From CAZVVT01 sp964630595 (GTDB lineage: Bacteria; Chlamydiota; Chlamydiia; Chlamydiales; VFKH01), in contig CAZVVT010000001.1 of assembly GCA_964630595.1 (NCBI GenBank), positions 1 through 64,000 on the forward strand: DNA of 64,000 nt, given 5' to 3'. Below the pieces are notes generated by a model. It saw only the letters and a list, made by a program, of their open reading frames with translations. It did no database searches and had not been told where the DNA came from. Shown here in pieces: positions 17,363 to 25,674 of the stretch; position 1 is the stretch's first letter, and every line of letters begins with the position of its first letter. The position numbers and the translations under genes are program-made.

Positions 17363-17572
17363 TTACTTGCCGCCGCAGCAACGACGACGAATCGACTTCC
17401 ATTGGAATATGCGATAAATCGCAGCCAATCCAACGAGAATGTACACAATGTGAGCCAGTGAATCTGTGCCCAAAGCGTATGTGACGAAGTTAAAGTTAAA
17501 TGCGCCTATAAGACCCCAGTTCAGGCCTCCGACCACCAACAAGATGGCAGCAACGATATCCAGTGCTTTCAT
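17363..17572 (-). CDS. DUF378 small membrane protein
   Basis: 69-residue protein with two hydrophobic helices (about 4-25 and 38-57) and the DUF378 (YuzA-like) signature VGGLNWGLIGAFNFN...GLAAIY. The family is widespread and uncharacterised. The C terminus is short, basic and contains two cysteines (SIRRRCCGGK). It lies 56 bases downstream of bioY on the same strand, with a weak 5-bp hairpin between (AAGCG 17595-17599, CGCTT 17609-17613). Confidence 0.88.
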   Translation of the reverse strand: MKALDIVAAILLVVGGLNWGLIGAFNFNFVTYALGTDSLAHIVYILVGLAAIYRIFQWKSIRRRCCGGK

Positions 17573-17628
17573 GTTTTCCTTCCAATAAGGTTTAAAGCGC
17601 CTAAAAGACGCTTAGCTTACCCATCCCC

Positions 17629-18168
17629 TTATGCCGAAGGGGTCCCTTTTTCGGAAAAGAATTTTTTGACGATAGGAAGGACTAAAAGCACTTTAAACAG
17701 GTCGCCGGCTAGGAAGGGCAACATCCCGAGAAGAAAGGCTGATTTAAATCCGAAGAATATGGCTATCAATGGGATAGCTACAACATAGAGACTCAAATTC
17801 GCCCCTATTAACGCTATCATAGCAGGGGTCTTTTTGAGCAATTTCGAAGCCACCCAAACAGCTACCCCATAGCCTAACAAAAAGGCTCCGCGGGGGCCAA
17901 AAAAGACTGCCAGGCCTGCCCCGCCCAGAGCAAAAACGGGCAATCCGGCAGCTCCCAGGCCCACGTAAAGGGCTACGCTTGTCACGGCAGCGCGGGTGCT
18001 CATGGAGGCTGCAATCACCCACAATGCTGCTGTTTGCAGCGTCATGGGCACGGGGGTAAAGGGGAGCGGAATGGCGATTTGTGCCGCTAAAGAAAGGAGC
18101 ACAACAGCGCAGAAAATCTGCACGGATTCATGGACCTGAGAGCGAAGGGCAACAGCTGTCATATCCAT
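17629..18168 (-). CDS. bioY: BioY biotin transporter (S component)
   Basis: Six-helix substrate-binding component of an ECF-type biotin transporter; BioY can also work without its energising module. Typical features are LAAQIAIPLPFTPVPMTLQT near the N terminus (the family PVPMTLQ motif), YVGLGAAGLPVF, and GPRGAFLLGYGVAVW in the centre. The 179-residue length is normal. No EcfA/EcfT genes or biotin synthesis genes are in the window, consistent with scavenging host biotin. The start codon shares the palindromic CATG with a possible plus-strand ATG at 18167; Met3 at 18162 is an alternative start. Confidence 0.9.
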   Translation of the reverse strand: MDMTAVALRSQVHESVQIFCAVVLLSLAAQIAIPLPFTPVPMTLQTAALWVIAASMSTRAAVTSVALYVGLGAAGLPVFALGGAGLAVFFGPRGAFLLGYGVAVWVASKLLKKTPAMIALIGANLSLYVVAIPLIAIFFGFKSAFLLGMLPFLAGDLFKVLLVLPIVKKFFSEKGTPSA

Positions 18169-18193
18169 GTATTATTGCACAAACGGTCAAATA

Positions 18194-19339
18194 ATGATAT
18201 CACTTGGGTTTATGCTTCAGGAACTTGCCAAACAGGGCAGCGATGCTCTTTCTCATCTCTTCAGCCACCCCTCAGACCACGAATCCGAGACCATCGCACG
18301 CAAAGCTGCGGCGAAGATCATCGCCTCCAAGCTCGCCGGTGAGGCTCTTCATTACGAGACGCTGGGCTACATGATCGACTGCCTGGCCGACTTCATCCAA
18401 AACATCCTCCAACTACGCCCTGGACCTGCTCATCTCGACTGGTTTTTCAATCGCTTGAAAATCAACTTTCGCTACCTCGACGATATGGCGAAAGCGCTCG
18501 ATGAAAAAAAACGGGATGACTTCAATGATATTGCTCACAGAGCCATCACCATCAATATCGATTTCGAAAGCCTGGAACTCGCCCTTATTTTGGAACGTCA
18601 TGCCCTGCGCGTCTTGCGCGATTTTCGCGAAGGGGTGACCAACGCCGCTTTCTACTACAGCGCCCTCGATGTCCTCTCGCGCTATATCCCCCGCTGCAAA
18701 AAAGAGCTCTCATGGATTCCCGACCGCATCGTCTGGTTGCTCTTAGAGCTCAAAAATCGCTCCAGCCAACCGCTCGAGCTGTGCGCAGAGCAATTGGTGC
18801 CCAAAGCCATTGAGGTTTTTGACCCTTTAGCTCGCAATGCCGATGCAGTTTCCGAGTGTCTGCAAATCATCCAAGCTCTTCCCAAAGAAGAGCGCACACC
18901 TCCCAGCGGCCCGTGGTGGATCAAACGTTTTCTACAGGCCGAAATGGATGAAACCCACCGGTTTGTTAAACAACTTCTCGAAGGCAAATCACTTACTGAT
19001 CGGGAATGGGTTCTCTCGGACGCCTTCACTCTTTTTAATGCCTTCAAGCGACGTTATGAGGACAAAAAAAACACGATCTACGTTGCTTTTTCCTCTATGG
19101 CAAGAGCTAGCATGCTTGCTAAAAATACCTCCTTCCTCATTCCGGAAGAGCAGCACAGCGAAATCATCAATGCTCTGATCGCGATGGTCTCTGGTCTCAT
19201 TCTTCTTTTAGAAACTCTCTATCAAGGAGAATCTGACAAGGAGTGTGAAGCAAAGCGTGAAAAGGCCAGCCACATGATGAAAGAGAGTTTCTCTTCCATT
19301 CTCTCCAAAGTCGAAAATGCCCGACAAAGCCGACAGTGA
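18194..19339 (+). CDS. unknown helical protein upstream of xerD
   Basis: Soluble, all-helical protein of about 381 residues with no recognised family, no signal peptide and no membrane segment. The frame is open from 18167, but that ATG overlaps the divergent bioY start, so Met at 18194 (MISLGFMLQEL) or 18212 (MLQELAKQG) is more likely. Notable stretches are PGPAHLDWFFNRLKINFRYLDDM near residue 85 and PPSGPWWIKRFLQAEMDET near residue 240. It overlaps xerD by 23 bases in another frame, so the two are probably cotranscribed. The 23-base overlap and intact length argue for a real gene. Confidence 0.75.
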   Translation: MISLGFMLQELAKQGSDALSHLFSHPSDHESETIARKAAAKIIASKLAGEALHYETLGYMIDCLADFIQNILQLRPGPAHLDWFFNRLKINFRYLDDMAKALDEKKRDDFNDIAHRAITINIDFESLELALILERHALRVLRDFREGVTNAAFYYSALDVLSRYIPRCKKELSWIPDRIVWLLLELKNRSSQPLELCAEQLVPKAIEVFDPLARNADAVSECLQIIQALPKEERTPPSGPWWIKRFLQAEMDETHRFVKQLLEGKSLTDREWVLSDAFTLFNAFKRRYEDKKNTIYVAFSSMARASMLAKNTSFLIPEEQHSEIINALIAMVSGLILLLETLYQGESDKECEAKREKASHMMKESFSSILSKVENARQSRQ

Positions 19340-20132
19340 TTTCCCCATTGAGGAATTCCTAAAATATCTTTGCGCAGAGCGCGGCTTGAGCACCAACACT
19401 GCCGCGGCCTACCGGCGCGATCTTCTCAAACTCCAAGCCCATCAAGGCGACATCCTTGCCTGCCTTGCCGATCTCAAGAAAAAGGGCGCCGCCTCCTCCA
19501 CGCTTGCGCGCCACGCCAGCGCCTTCCGTCAGTTCCTGCGCTTTCTACGGCGCGAACAAATGGGCTCTACTTCTCCCCTGATCGCCATCCCCAAAGTCTG
19601 GCAAAAGATTCCGCACATTCTCTCTATTAAAGAGGTGGAAAAAATCATCGACTGCTGCGAAACGCCCTTTGAACGTGCTGTCGTAGAGCTCCTCTACGCC
19701 TCCGGTCTACGCGCTAGCGAGCTTGCTTCTTTACACATCACCGATGTCGGTGATGAATCTCTGCGCGTGAAAGGCAAAGGAAATAAAGAGCGACTGGTTC
19801 CCTTAGGCAAAGCCGCTCTCAAGGCCATTGATGGCTATCTTACCACCAGACAAGACGAACAAAAACATCTCTTTCTCAACCGTCGCGGCCGCCCTCTCCA
19901 CCGCGCCCAAGTGTGGTCGCTAATCTCCCGCATCGCTCAGCGCGCCGGCATCAAAACACATCCTCACGTCTTGCGTCACTCCTTCGCCACCCACCTTCTC
20001 CACGGCGGCGCCGACCTGCGCATCATCCAAGAGCTCCTCGGCCATGCTGACATCAAAACCACCGACCGCTACACGCACGTCGAACAAACCGCCCTACGCG
20101 CCTCCTTCTTCAAGCACCACAAGCGTGGTTAA
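19317..20132 (+). CDS. xerD: tyrosine recombinase XerD/XerC
   Basis: Site-specific recombinase that resolves chromosome dimers at dif with its partner Xer protein. The 271-residue protein has the SAM-like N-terminal core-binding domain (about 10-95) and the catalytic domain with all expected residues: Arg in ASGLRASEL (about 131), Lys in KGKGNKERLVPLG (about 153), HVLRH (about 217-221), the LGHADIKTT His (about 240) and the Tyr nucleophile in TDRYTHV. Length and the GGADLRIIQELLGH motif fit Xer rather than a phage integrase. Assignment to XerD rather than XerC is by resemblance only. It is convergent with the collagen-like gene, with stop codons overlapping by 4 bases. Confidence 0.92.
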   Translation: MPDKADSDFPIEEFLKYLCAERGLSTNTAAAYRRDLLKLQAHQGDILACLADLKKKGAASSTLARHASAFRQFLRFLRREQMGSTSPLIAIPKVWQKIPHILSIKEVEKIIDCCETPFERAVVELLYASGLRASELASLHITDVGDESLRVKGKGNKERLVPLGKAALKAIDGYLTTRQDEQKHLFLNRRGRPLHRAQVWSLISRIAQRAGIKTHPHVLRHSFATHLLHGGADLRIIQELLGHADIKTTDRYTHVEQTALRASFFKHHKRG

Positions 20133-21052
20133 CTTCCATCACTGATCTGCATGATGGTGATTGTTGCGGAGGTGCCTTCGGAAAAAGAAATCGAGTCATC
20201 TTCTACCCTCACCTCTAGTGTTACAGGCACCGTTGTTACACTTACTACCTGTTGCAAAGCAATCGAGCCACCCCTGACTCCCGTACCCACGGTGATGCCT
20301 TGTGCTTTGCTTCCTAAATAGAGCTGTACCGACCCAGCCTTGCCCTCTGTTTGTCCCACAAAGGAGACAAAATAATTTCCTGCCCTCACGATCGTGAAGG
20401 TATTTACATCTGTCTGCACCACAGCCGATCCCACAACAATCTCTTCACCATCAAAAGAAATCGCCTGTCCTTCTGAAACGGTGCATCCGTCTTTCGTCTC
20501 ATTATAATTAAACAAGTGCGCCAACGCAGTCGGCCCTGCAGGACCCCGCGGTCCCACCGCCCCCGTTGCTCCCGTATCTCCCTTCAACCCTTGAGGACCG
20601 GTTGCCCCTGTATCTCCCTTTGCACCGGTGTCGCCCTTCGGTCCCTGAGAGCCGGTTGCTCCGGTTTCACCCCTGGGGCCCGTCGCCCCTGTTGCGCCAG
20701 CTGCTCCCGTCGCTCCCGTGTCTCCCTTTGCACCAGTATCGCCTTTCAAACCCTGGGGGCCAATTGCTCCAGTATCGCCCTTCGGTCCCTGAGAGCCGGT
20801 TGCTCCGGTTTCACCTCTGTCTCCTTTAGCCCCAGTCGCACCCGCATCGCCTTTAGATCCAATATCACCCTTCGGCCCCTGAACACCTGTATCTCCTTTG
20901 GGCCCGGCATCACCCTTCGGCCCTGGCGGACCCATGGGTCCTGGTGGGCCCTCTGGCCCTACGGGCCCTGGCGGCCCCTGATTCGGCGGAGCAAATTCTC
21001 GTGCATAGGTGGGGGCCATCAGCAAAACAAAGCAAAGCAGTAACCGTTTCAT
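20129..21052 (-). CDS. secreted collagen-like triple-helix protein
   Basis: 307-residue protein with a cleavable signal peptide (MKRLLLCFVLLMAPTYA), about 50 uninterrupted Gly-X-Y triplets (residues 26-174; KGD and ATG triplets predominate, with repeated blocks such as GSQGPKGDTGA), and a C-terminal domain of about 130 residues rich in beta strand (from ALAHLFNYNE). That globular end resembles the C1q/TNF-like trimerising heads attached to bacterial collagen-like proteins such as BclA, with VRAGNYFVSF and the closing SATITIMQIS. A trimeric surface fibre is the natural reading. The next gene upstream (inverse-autotransporter barrel) starts 1 base away on the same strand, so the two are one operon. 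Confidence 0.9.
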   Translation of the reverse strand: MKRLLLCFVLLMAPTYAREFAPPNQGPPGPVGPEGPPGPMGPPGPKGDAGPKGDTGVQGPKGDIGSKGDAGATGAKGDRGETGATGSQGPKGDTGAIGPQGLKGDTGAKGDTGATGAAGATGATGPRGETGATGSQGPKGDTGAKGDTGATGPQGLKGDTGATGAVGPRGPAGPTALAHLFNYNETKDGCTVSEGQAISFDGEEIVVGSAVVQTDVNTFTIVRAGNYFVSFVGQTEGKAGSVQLYLGSKAQGITVGTGVRGGSIALQQVVSVTTVPVTLEVRVEDDSISFSEGTSATITIMQISDGS

Positions 21053-21053
21053 T

Positions 21054-21845
21054 TTAGTAGTTCCAGTCCCAGAAGGATTGCGAAGTAAGCGCTATCATTT
21101 CATTTCGATAAGGAGCCTGCATGCCAAAGCTATTGAAGGGAAGGGTGAGAGCAATCACGCCTTGCACACGAGATCCAAAAACTCTGTCGTAGGTATAGAT
21201 CATTTCAGCGGATAAATGAGTGGATAGTTTTGCCTGAAGTCGCCCTTTAACTCCAAACACATTTTCGGGAACCTCTCCCTGCAAATAGTAGAGCCCCGCA
21301 GCTCCGTAGAGATCGGCGATCGCCGTCTGCTGTTTCAAAAAAGCTGCTTCAAAATCGAACCCTTGTAGCGAAACATCACTGATGCGTCGCTCAATGTAGT
21401 AGCCTCCATCATACCACCACACTGTGTGATTCGTACAGGACTGTTGACGTATGGGAGCATAATAGTTCAACCGCAAATCCACTTCAGCAATGAAGGCTTC
21501 CAGCCCGGCCGTTACTTGCGTGAAGAACATGTGATGACTTGCTTGACGAAAGTCAAAATAGCAGTAACTCCCGATCACCACATTTTGACGCGGAAGAAGA
21601 ACTCTTCTGCCCAACCCTAAGTTGCCCGCAAAGAGCGCATCGTCCGTGTAGTGAAGGCGCATGTCTACGAAAGAGCAGCTCTCCTTTTCTCGGTGCAACG
21701 CCAGCCCCGTCAGGGAAGTGTACCCCGTGTCAAAGCCAACGCCTCCGTTTTCCAAGTGCCGGACACTCCAAAAAAAGGCATTCTCCGCAGACAAAATGCT
21801 GAATAGCAGCAAGGCGATGATCCGCATACTCCAAGACCATACCAA
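21054..21845 (-). CDS. inverse-autotransporter-type outer-membrane beta barrel
   Basis: 263-residue protein with an N-terminal signal peptide (best read from the second Met, MRIIALLLFSILSAENA) and alternating-strand sequence throughout. The pattern GNLGLGRRVLLP...VIGSYCYFDF...VTAGLEAFIAEVDLRLNYYAP matches the invasin/intimin inverse-autotransporter beta domain (IAT_beta, PF11924), a 12-strand barrel. Here no passenger follows in the same chain; the protein ends at WDWNY. The downstream gene, 1 base away, encodes the collagen-like protein, which could be a separately encoded surface partner; that is inference. Divergent from the ankyrin-like gene across 81 bases. Confidence 0.72.
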   Translation of the reverse strand: MVWSWSMRIIALLLFSILSAENAFFWSVRHLENGGVGFDTGYTSLTGLALHREKESCSFVDMRLHYTDDALFAGNLGLGRRVLLPRQNVVIGSYCYFDFRQASHHMFFTQVTAGLEAFIAEVDLRLNYYAPIRQQSCTNHTVWWYDGGYYIERRISDVSLQGFDFEAAFLKQQTAIADLYGAAGLYYLQGEVPENVFGVKGRLQAKLSTHLSAEMIYTYDRVFGSRVQGVIALTLPFNSFGMQAPYRNEMIALTSQSFWDWNY

Positions 21846-21921
21846 AAAGTCTTTTTTTTACAGTGCCTTAACATGCTGTATTATTGACGGTTGCGGTAAA
21901 GTAATACCCTCCCCTATCAGA

Positions 21922-22339
21922 AAGCTATGTCTATTGAAAGAAATCTGCCCGAAAATTGGGCTGCGTACTGGAGAAACCCTGGCGCTCATGTTTTGGTGCA
22001 GACAAGCGATGGAAAGATCGCAGCGATGGCTAAAGAAGCCCTTGGAGGCGGAGCAGCCGCAGGAGCCGGGCATGATGTCAGAGCCCTTCGCCCGGAAGCT
22101 GTGGAGAGGCTTTTAACGGATTTGAAGGTGCCTCCGGAGCAGATTGGCCGTCTCATGCGAGGAGAATCGGGTGAAGGAGTCCCTTCCGCCCTTGCAGGCG
22201 GAAAGCGAGAAGGCATGCCCCGAAATATCGATGCCTACCTTGCAAATCCTGATGCCTACCGATTGTATCGAGATGATGAGCGCGTTGTCATTCGCCCCGC
22301 TACAGGAGCAGGCGGAGAGCCTCTTTCGCCGGAAGAGGC
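21922..22339 (+). repeat. direct repeat copy A (418 identical bases)
   Basis: Identical base for base to 27063-27480. It begins 5 bases before the ATG of the first ankyrin-like gene and ends at codon 138, where an A/G difference (22340 against 27481) is followed by rapid loss of identity. Weaker similarity extends about 28 bases further upstream (TAAAGTAATA in both). Confidence 0.97.
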
Positions 22340-23678
22340 ACGCGCCTTTCTCACAGGGATCGGAGTGATTGAAGGAATCGAAAAATTTCTGGAGCGTCCA
22401 GGAGAGTATCTACTATGTCGATCGACGCTCAATGGACACATCGTCGCTGTTCGTTTTGCCGATATTGAGAAGCAAGAATGGGTGCCTTTAAGCAGGGAGG
22501 CACTTGCAGGTTTCTTGCGACAAATCATCCCTACTGAAGTGCTGGGGCGCTTGCCTACACAAAGAAGACCTGTTGAAGCAAAACCAGATGCAGAGCGTTT
22601 GTTCAAAGAAATCGATTCTGGAAGAGCTGCGTCTAAGCAAGAGGTTGTTAAAGGGGTATTTGACCGCCTGAGCGATGACTTATTGGGCCGAGTTGGAAGG
22701 CAGGTTCGAAGGGAGGGAGATGCGCGCCCTCTTTCTGTGGAGGAGGCGCTGGAGCGAGACTTGACCAGTCTTATGAACAGTCCAAACCCAGAGACTCATG
22801 AAAAGATCTTATCGCGTTTGAAAACGCTGTCTGCAAAGAGCCGAGAAATCATTTTTCTTAAAGCCTTCGAACCAAACACGATCCACTACTTTCCATTATA
22901 CGTAAAGATTTGGTGGCAGCTATCTAAAAAAGAGCAAACCGATTTTGTAAAAAAACATCCATCAGAAGCCCTCGCTCTCTTTGCCGCTTTGGGTGATGAA
23001 GCTCGTGTCAGAGAGCTGACTGAGCAACTTGATCGAGAAGCAATAGGGGGAGCATTGTATGCGGCCGCTGCAGCGGGTCACTCAGATATTGTACGGTTCT
23101 TTCTAACACTAGGAATTGGGACAGAAACCGAGCAGATTGATCGATATTGGGCAGGTCGAGCTTTGAGAGAGGCCGCTCAAGACGGTCACCTAGAGGTCGT
23201 TCGGCTTTTGCTAGCACTGGGTGTTGGAACGGGAGCTGGCCAGATTGATGGCGATTCGGCATCAGCGGCATTGTTCGCGGCCGCTGCAGCGGGTCACCCC
23301 GATGTCGTGAAGCTTTTACTAACATTGGGAATTCGGGTGATTAACCTGCTAGACGATCCGTTGAGAGTTGTTGGTGAGATTGATCAGACTATAGCAGGAA
23401 ATGCATTGATAGCAGCCGCTGCAGCGGGTCATCACGATGTCGTTGAGCTCTTACTAGCGACGGGTATTGGGACAGGAGGTGGGTTTCTTGGTCTAACCAT
23501 AGCAGGAGATGCATTGCTAAGCGCCGCTACAGCGGGTCACCTGCCGATCGTGGAGCGTTTGCTAGCACTGGGGGTTGGGTCAGAAGATGAACAGCTTGAT
23601 CGGCGTGCGGTGAAACGTGCATTGGCAAGCGCTTCGAATGAAGCCGTTAAGACTGCTCTTCGAGCTGCTCTAAAGTAA
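21927..23678 (+). CDS. ankyrin-like repeat protein, copy A
   Basis: 583-residue protein without signal peptide. N-terminal region: three diverged copies of a 50-60 residue module (about 8-75, 98-145, 146-210) sharing the pattern fL..Pg.Y.L.RS..G.I.a, then a Leu-Ser-x-Glu-Ala and L..I. The middle (about 220-365) is helical. The C-terminal third (about 370-583) has five or six ankyrin-like repeats of the form ALxxAAxAGHxDVVxLLLxLGVGT spaced 36-47 residues. Ankyrin proteins of intracellular bacteria are often secreted host-interaction proteins; that role is inferred. The first 418 bases are shared exactly with copy B at 27068. It overlaps the convergent 138-residue gene by 9 bases. Confidence 0.9.
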   Translation: MSIERNLPENWAAYWRNPGAHVLVQTSDGKIAAMAKEALGGGAAAGAGHDVRALRPEAVERLLTDLKVPPEQIGRLMRGESGEGVPSALAGGKREGMPRNIDAYLANPDAYRLYRDDERVVIRPATGAGGEPLSPEEARAFLTGIGVIEGIEKFLERPGEYLLCRSTLNGHIVAVRFADIEKQEWVPLSREALAGFLRQIIPTEVLGRLPTQRRPVEAKPDAERLFKEIDSGRAASKQEVVKGVFDRLSDDLLGRVGRQVRREGDARPLSVEEALERDLTSLMNSPNPETHEKILSRLKTLSAKSREIIFLKAFEPNTIHYFPLYVKIWWQLSKKEQTDFVKKHPSEALALFAALGDEARVRELTEQLDREAIGGALYAAAAAGHSDIVRFFLTLGIGTETEQIDRYWAGRALREAAQDGHLEVVRLLLALGVGTGAGQIDGDSASAALFAAAAAGHPDVVKLLLTLGIRVINLLDDPLRVVGEIDQTIAGNALIAAAAAGHHDVVELLLATGIGTGGGFLGLTIAGDALLSAATAGHLPIVERLLALGVGSEDEQLDRRAVKRALASASNEAVKTALRAALK

Positions 23679-24086
23679 CGTGTTGGAAAAGTGGTGGATT
23701 TCGTCGGCGGTGAGATCGACGAAGGGAATGGCGAAGGTTTTGTGAGAGGCGCGCTGCTCGACGATCCAGTGGGTTTTGCCCTTGGCGCGCAAGGAGAGCT
23801 GTTTTTGGCGCAGTAGCACGTTGGTGAGGAAGAAGCGCTCCTTTTCTCCATCGGTTTGTTCGAAACGATCAAAGAGATCCGAAGGGGCAGCGTGTGCTTT
23901 GGCCTTTTTCTCGAACAGAGAACGCCAGAGGAAGTCCCCGGTAGGCTTATTTTTTTCGTAGCATTCTTTGCACCAATCCTGGCGCGTCCAACCCTCTTTA
24001 TTGAGAATAGTGATCACTTCACTACCATCGACAAAGGGATGGCCGCCCCCGCATGCCTGCGCACGCTTTGGGATTTCCAGCTTCAT
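23670..24086 (-). CDS. unknown 138-residue protein with Cys/His pair motif
   Basis: Small soluble protein opening MKLEIPKRAQACGGGHPF, with CGGGH at residues 12-16 and WCKECYEKN around residues 38-45; this Cys-x-x-x-His plus Cys-x-x-Cys arrangement could form a zinc site. A similar arrangement is seen in unnamed small proteins of PVC bacteria, as far as I recall. The rest is Lys/Phe-rich. The start overlaps the pgi stop by 4 bases (ATGA type), so it is cotranslated with pgi. A relic of its last codons occurs after ankyrin-like copy B (28838-28870). Confidence 0.78.
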   Translation of the reverse strand: MKLEIPKRAQACGGGHPFVDGSEVITILNKEGWTRQDWCKECYEKNKPTGDFLWRSLFEKKAKAHAAPSDLFDRFEQTDGEKERFFLTNVLLRQKQLSLRAKGKTHWIVEQRASHKTFAIPFVDLTADEIHHFSNTLL

Positions 24087-25669
24087 ACGTCGTCCAATGT
24101 TTTCAGCAGGGCAGCGCCCAAAGGAAATGCCTCCACAGTAGCTCTAGAGTGGTTTGAGCTGATGATGTCCAAAATTTTCCCTGCCAGCACTTTACCCAAC
24201 TGTACGCCCTCTTGATCGAAGGAATTAATATTCCAGATCAGCCCTTGAAAAGCTACCTTGTGTTCATAGTAAGCGAGCAGAGCCCCCAGCGTAAAGGGGT
24301 CAACGCGCTTGGCGAGCAAAATGCTATTGGGCCGATTGCCCAAGAATTGCTTGTTCGGGTTATCACTCTTTTGGCCAATGGCGAGCGCGAGAGATTGTGC
24401 AAACAAATTCGCGAGCAACTTCTGCTGCGAATAGGTCTTCTTTACTTCTAAGTCGTGGCCATACTGCGTCTCTTTAAACCCGATGAACTCTAAAGGCACA
24501 ATGGTGGTGCCCTGGTGAATCAGCTGATAGAAAGAGTGCTGACCATTGGTGCCCGGCTCGCCCCAGATGATCGGCCCTGTTTCGAAGGCAACCGGTTTTG
24601 CGAAGCGATCGATGTGCTTGCCGTTGGATTCCATATCCAGCTGCTGCAGATGGGCGGTAAAGCGCACCAGCGCTTGCGAATAGGGAATGATGGCAACCGT
24701 GGCGTACCCCAAGAAGTTGCGATTCCAAATGCCGAGCAGCGCCGCAAAGAGCGGCAAGTTGGCCTTTACATCGGGAAGCAGCGCAACGCGGTCCATCTCA
24801 TGCGCACCGCGCAAGATCTCCTTGTACTGGTCAAAGCCCAGCCCAAAGGCGAGCATCACCCCACCCACCATCGACGTGGCGGAATAACGCCCTCCGATGT
24901 AGTCCCAAATATAGAAGGAGGCCAGGTAACGCTTGGGGTTGTCCATGGGACTCCCCTTGCCTGTTACGGCAATGAAATGCTGGCTCGGATCCAAGCCCGC
25001 CTTCACAAAATAGGAGCGCACCAACTCTTCATTCGTGAGCGTCTCCAGCGTTGTGCCCGACTTTGAGACGACGACAACTGCGGTTTTCTTGAGGTCTAAC
25101 CCCGCTAAAACTGCAGCTGCGTCATCAGGGTCTACATTGGAAATAAAGTGCACGTTACGACCGGGAATGCGGTAGGCCTGCAGCGCCAAATAAAGCGCAC
25201 GCGGTCCCAAATCCGATCCGCCAATGCCTACCTGCACAAGATCTGTAAATCGATTATCTTGATCTAACTTAATCAAAAAATCATTTAACTTGTCGCATTC
25301 TGCTTTTGCTAATGCTGCCGCCTCTTTCGCAGCAGGGGCGGTTTGCGGGTGGTCGAAGAAGTCGCGCATGGCTGTATGGAGCACCGTGCGGTTTTCGCAC
25401 TCACACCCCTCAATGCGGTTCATCACCTCACCGGCCTGTACCGCTTTCATCTTATTGACGACACCGGTCTCTCTGGCCAACGCCTCGAGTGCCTCCAGCA
25501 CCTCATCGCTGACTCTCTCTGTTGCAAAATGGAGGGAGAATCGGCTCGCTTTCACGGCCATTTTCCGGATCCGCTCGGGAGTTAAAACCCCCTCTTTCGT
25601 CAGGTCAATGGGGTTTTTCGCCAGCGCTTTGAGCTTCTTTGCTGATTCTAATTCTAGAAAAGCTTTCAT
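24083..25669 (-). CDS. pgi: glucose-6-phosphate isomerase
   Basis: Glycolytic enzyme interconverting glucose-6-phosphate and fructose-6-phosphate. Sugar-phosphate isomerase motifs are clear: QVGIGGSDLGPRAL, VVVSKSGTTLETLTNEE, the GEPGTNGQHSFYQLIHQG substrate loop and the C-terminal SFDQEGVQLGK. From the chosen ATG at 25669 (MKAFLELESAKK) the length is 528 residues, as expected; the frame extends 8 codons further upstream into the preceding gene but those residues add nothing conserved. The preceding minus-strand gene ends at 25675, 5 bases away. Confidence 0.97.
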   Translation of the reverse strand: MKAFLELESAKKLKALAKNPIDLTKEGVLTPERIRKMAVKASRFSLHFATERVSDEVLEALEALARETGVVNKMKAVQAGEVMNRIEGCECENRTVLHTAMRDFFDHPQTAPAAKEAAALAKAECDKLNDFLIKLDQDNRFTDLVQVGIGGSDLGPRALYLALQAYRIPGRNVHFISNVDPDDAAAVLAGLDLKKTAVVVVSKSGTTLETLTNEELVRSYFVKAGLDPSQHFIAVTGKGSPMDNPKRYLASFYIWDYIGGRYSATSMVGGVMLAFGLGFDQYKEILRGAHEMDRVALLPDVKANLPLFAALLGIWNRNFLGYATVAIIPYSQALVRFTAHLQQLDMESNGKHIDRFAKPVAFETGPIIWGEPGTNGQHSFYQLIHQGTTIVPLEFIGFKETQYGHDLEVKKTYSQQKLLANLFAQSLALAIGQKSDNPNKQFLGNRPNSILLAKRVDPFTLGALLAYYEHKVAFQGLIWNINSFDQEGVQLGKVLAGKILDIISSNHSRATVEAFPLGAALLKTLDDV

Positions 25670-25674
25670 GATTT

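Noticed and set aside
19317..20132. XerD as a phage or island integrase
   Set aside because: Length, N-terminal domain and the LLGHADIKTTDRYTHV motif fit the housekeeping Xer recombinase, and no phage genes or att repeats surround it.
20516..21043. 175-residue plus-strand frame with Ser, Arg and Cys repeats
   Set aside because: Antisense of the Gly-X-Y collagen repeats; no start context or independent features.
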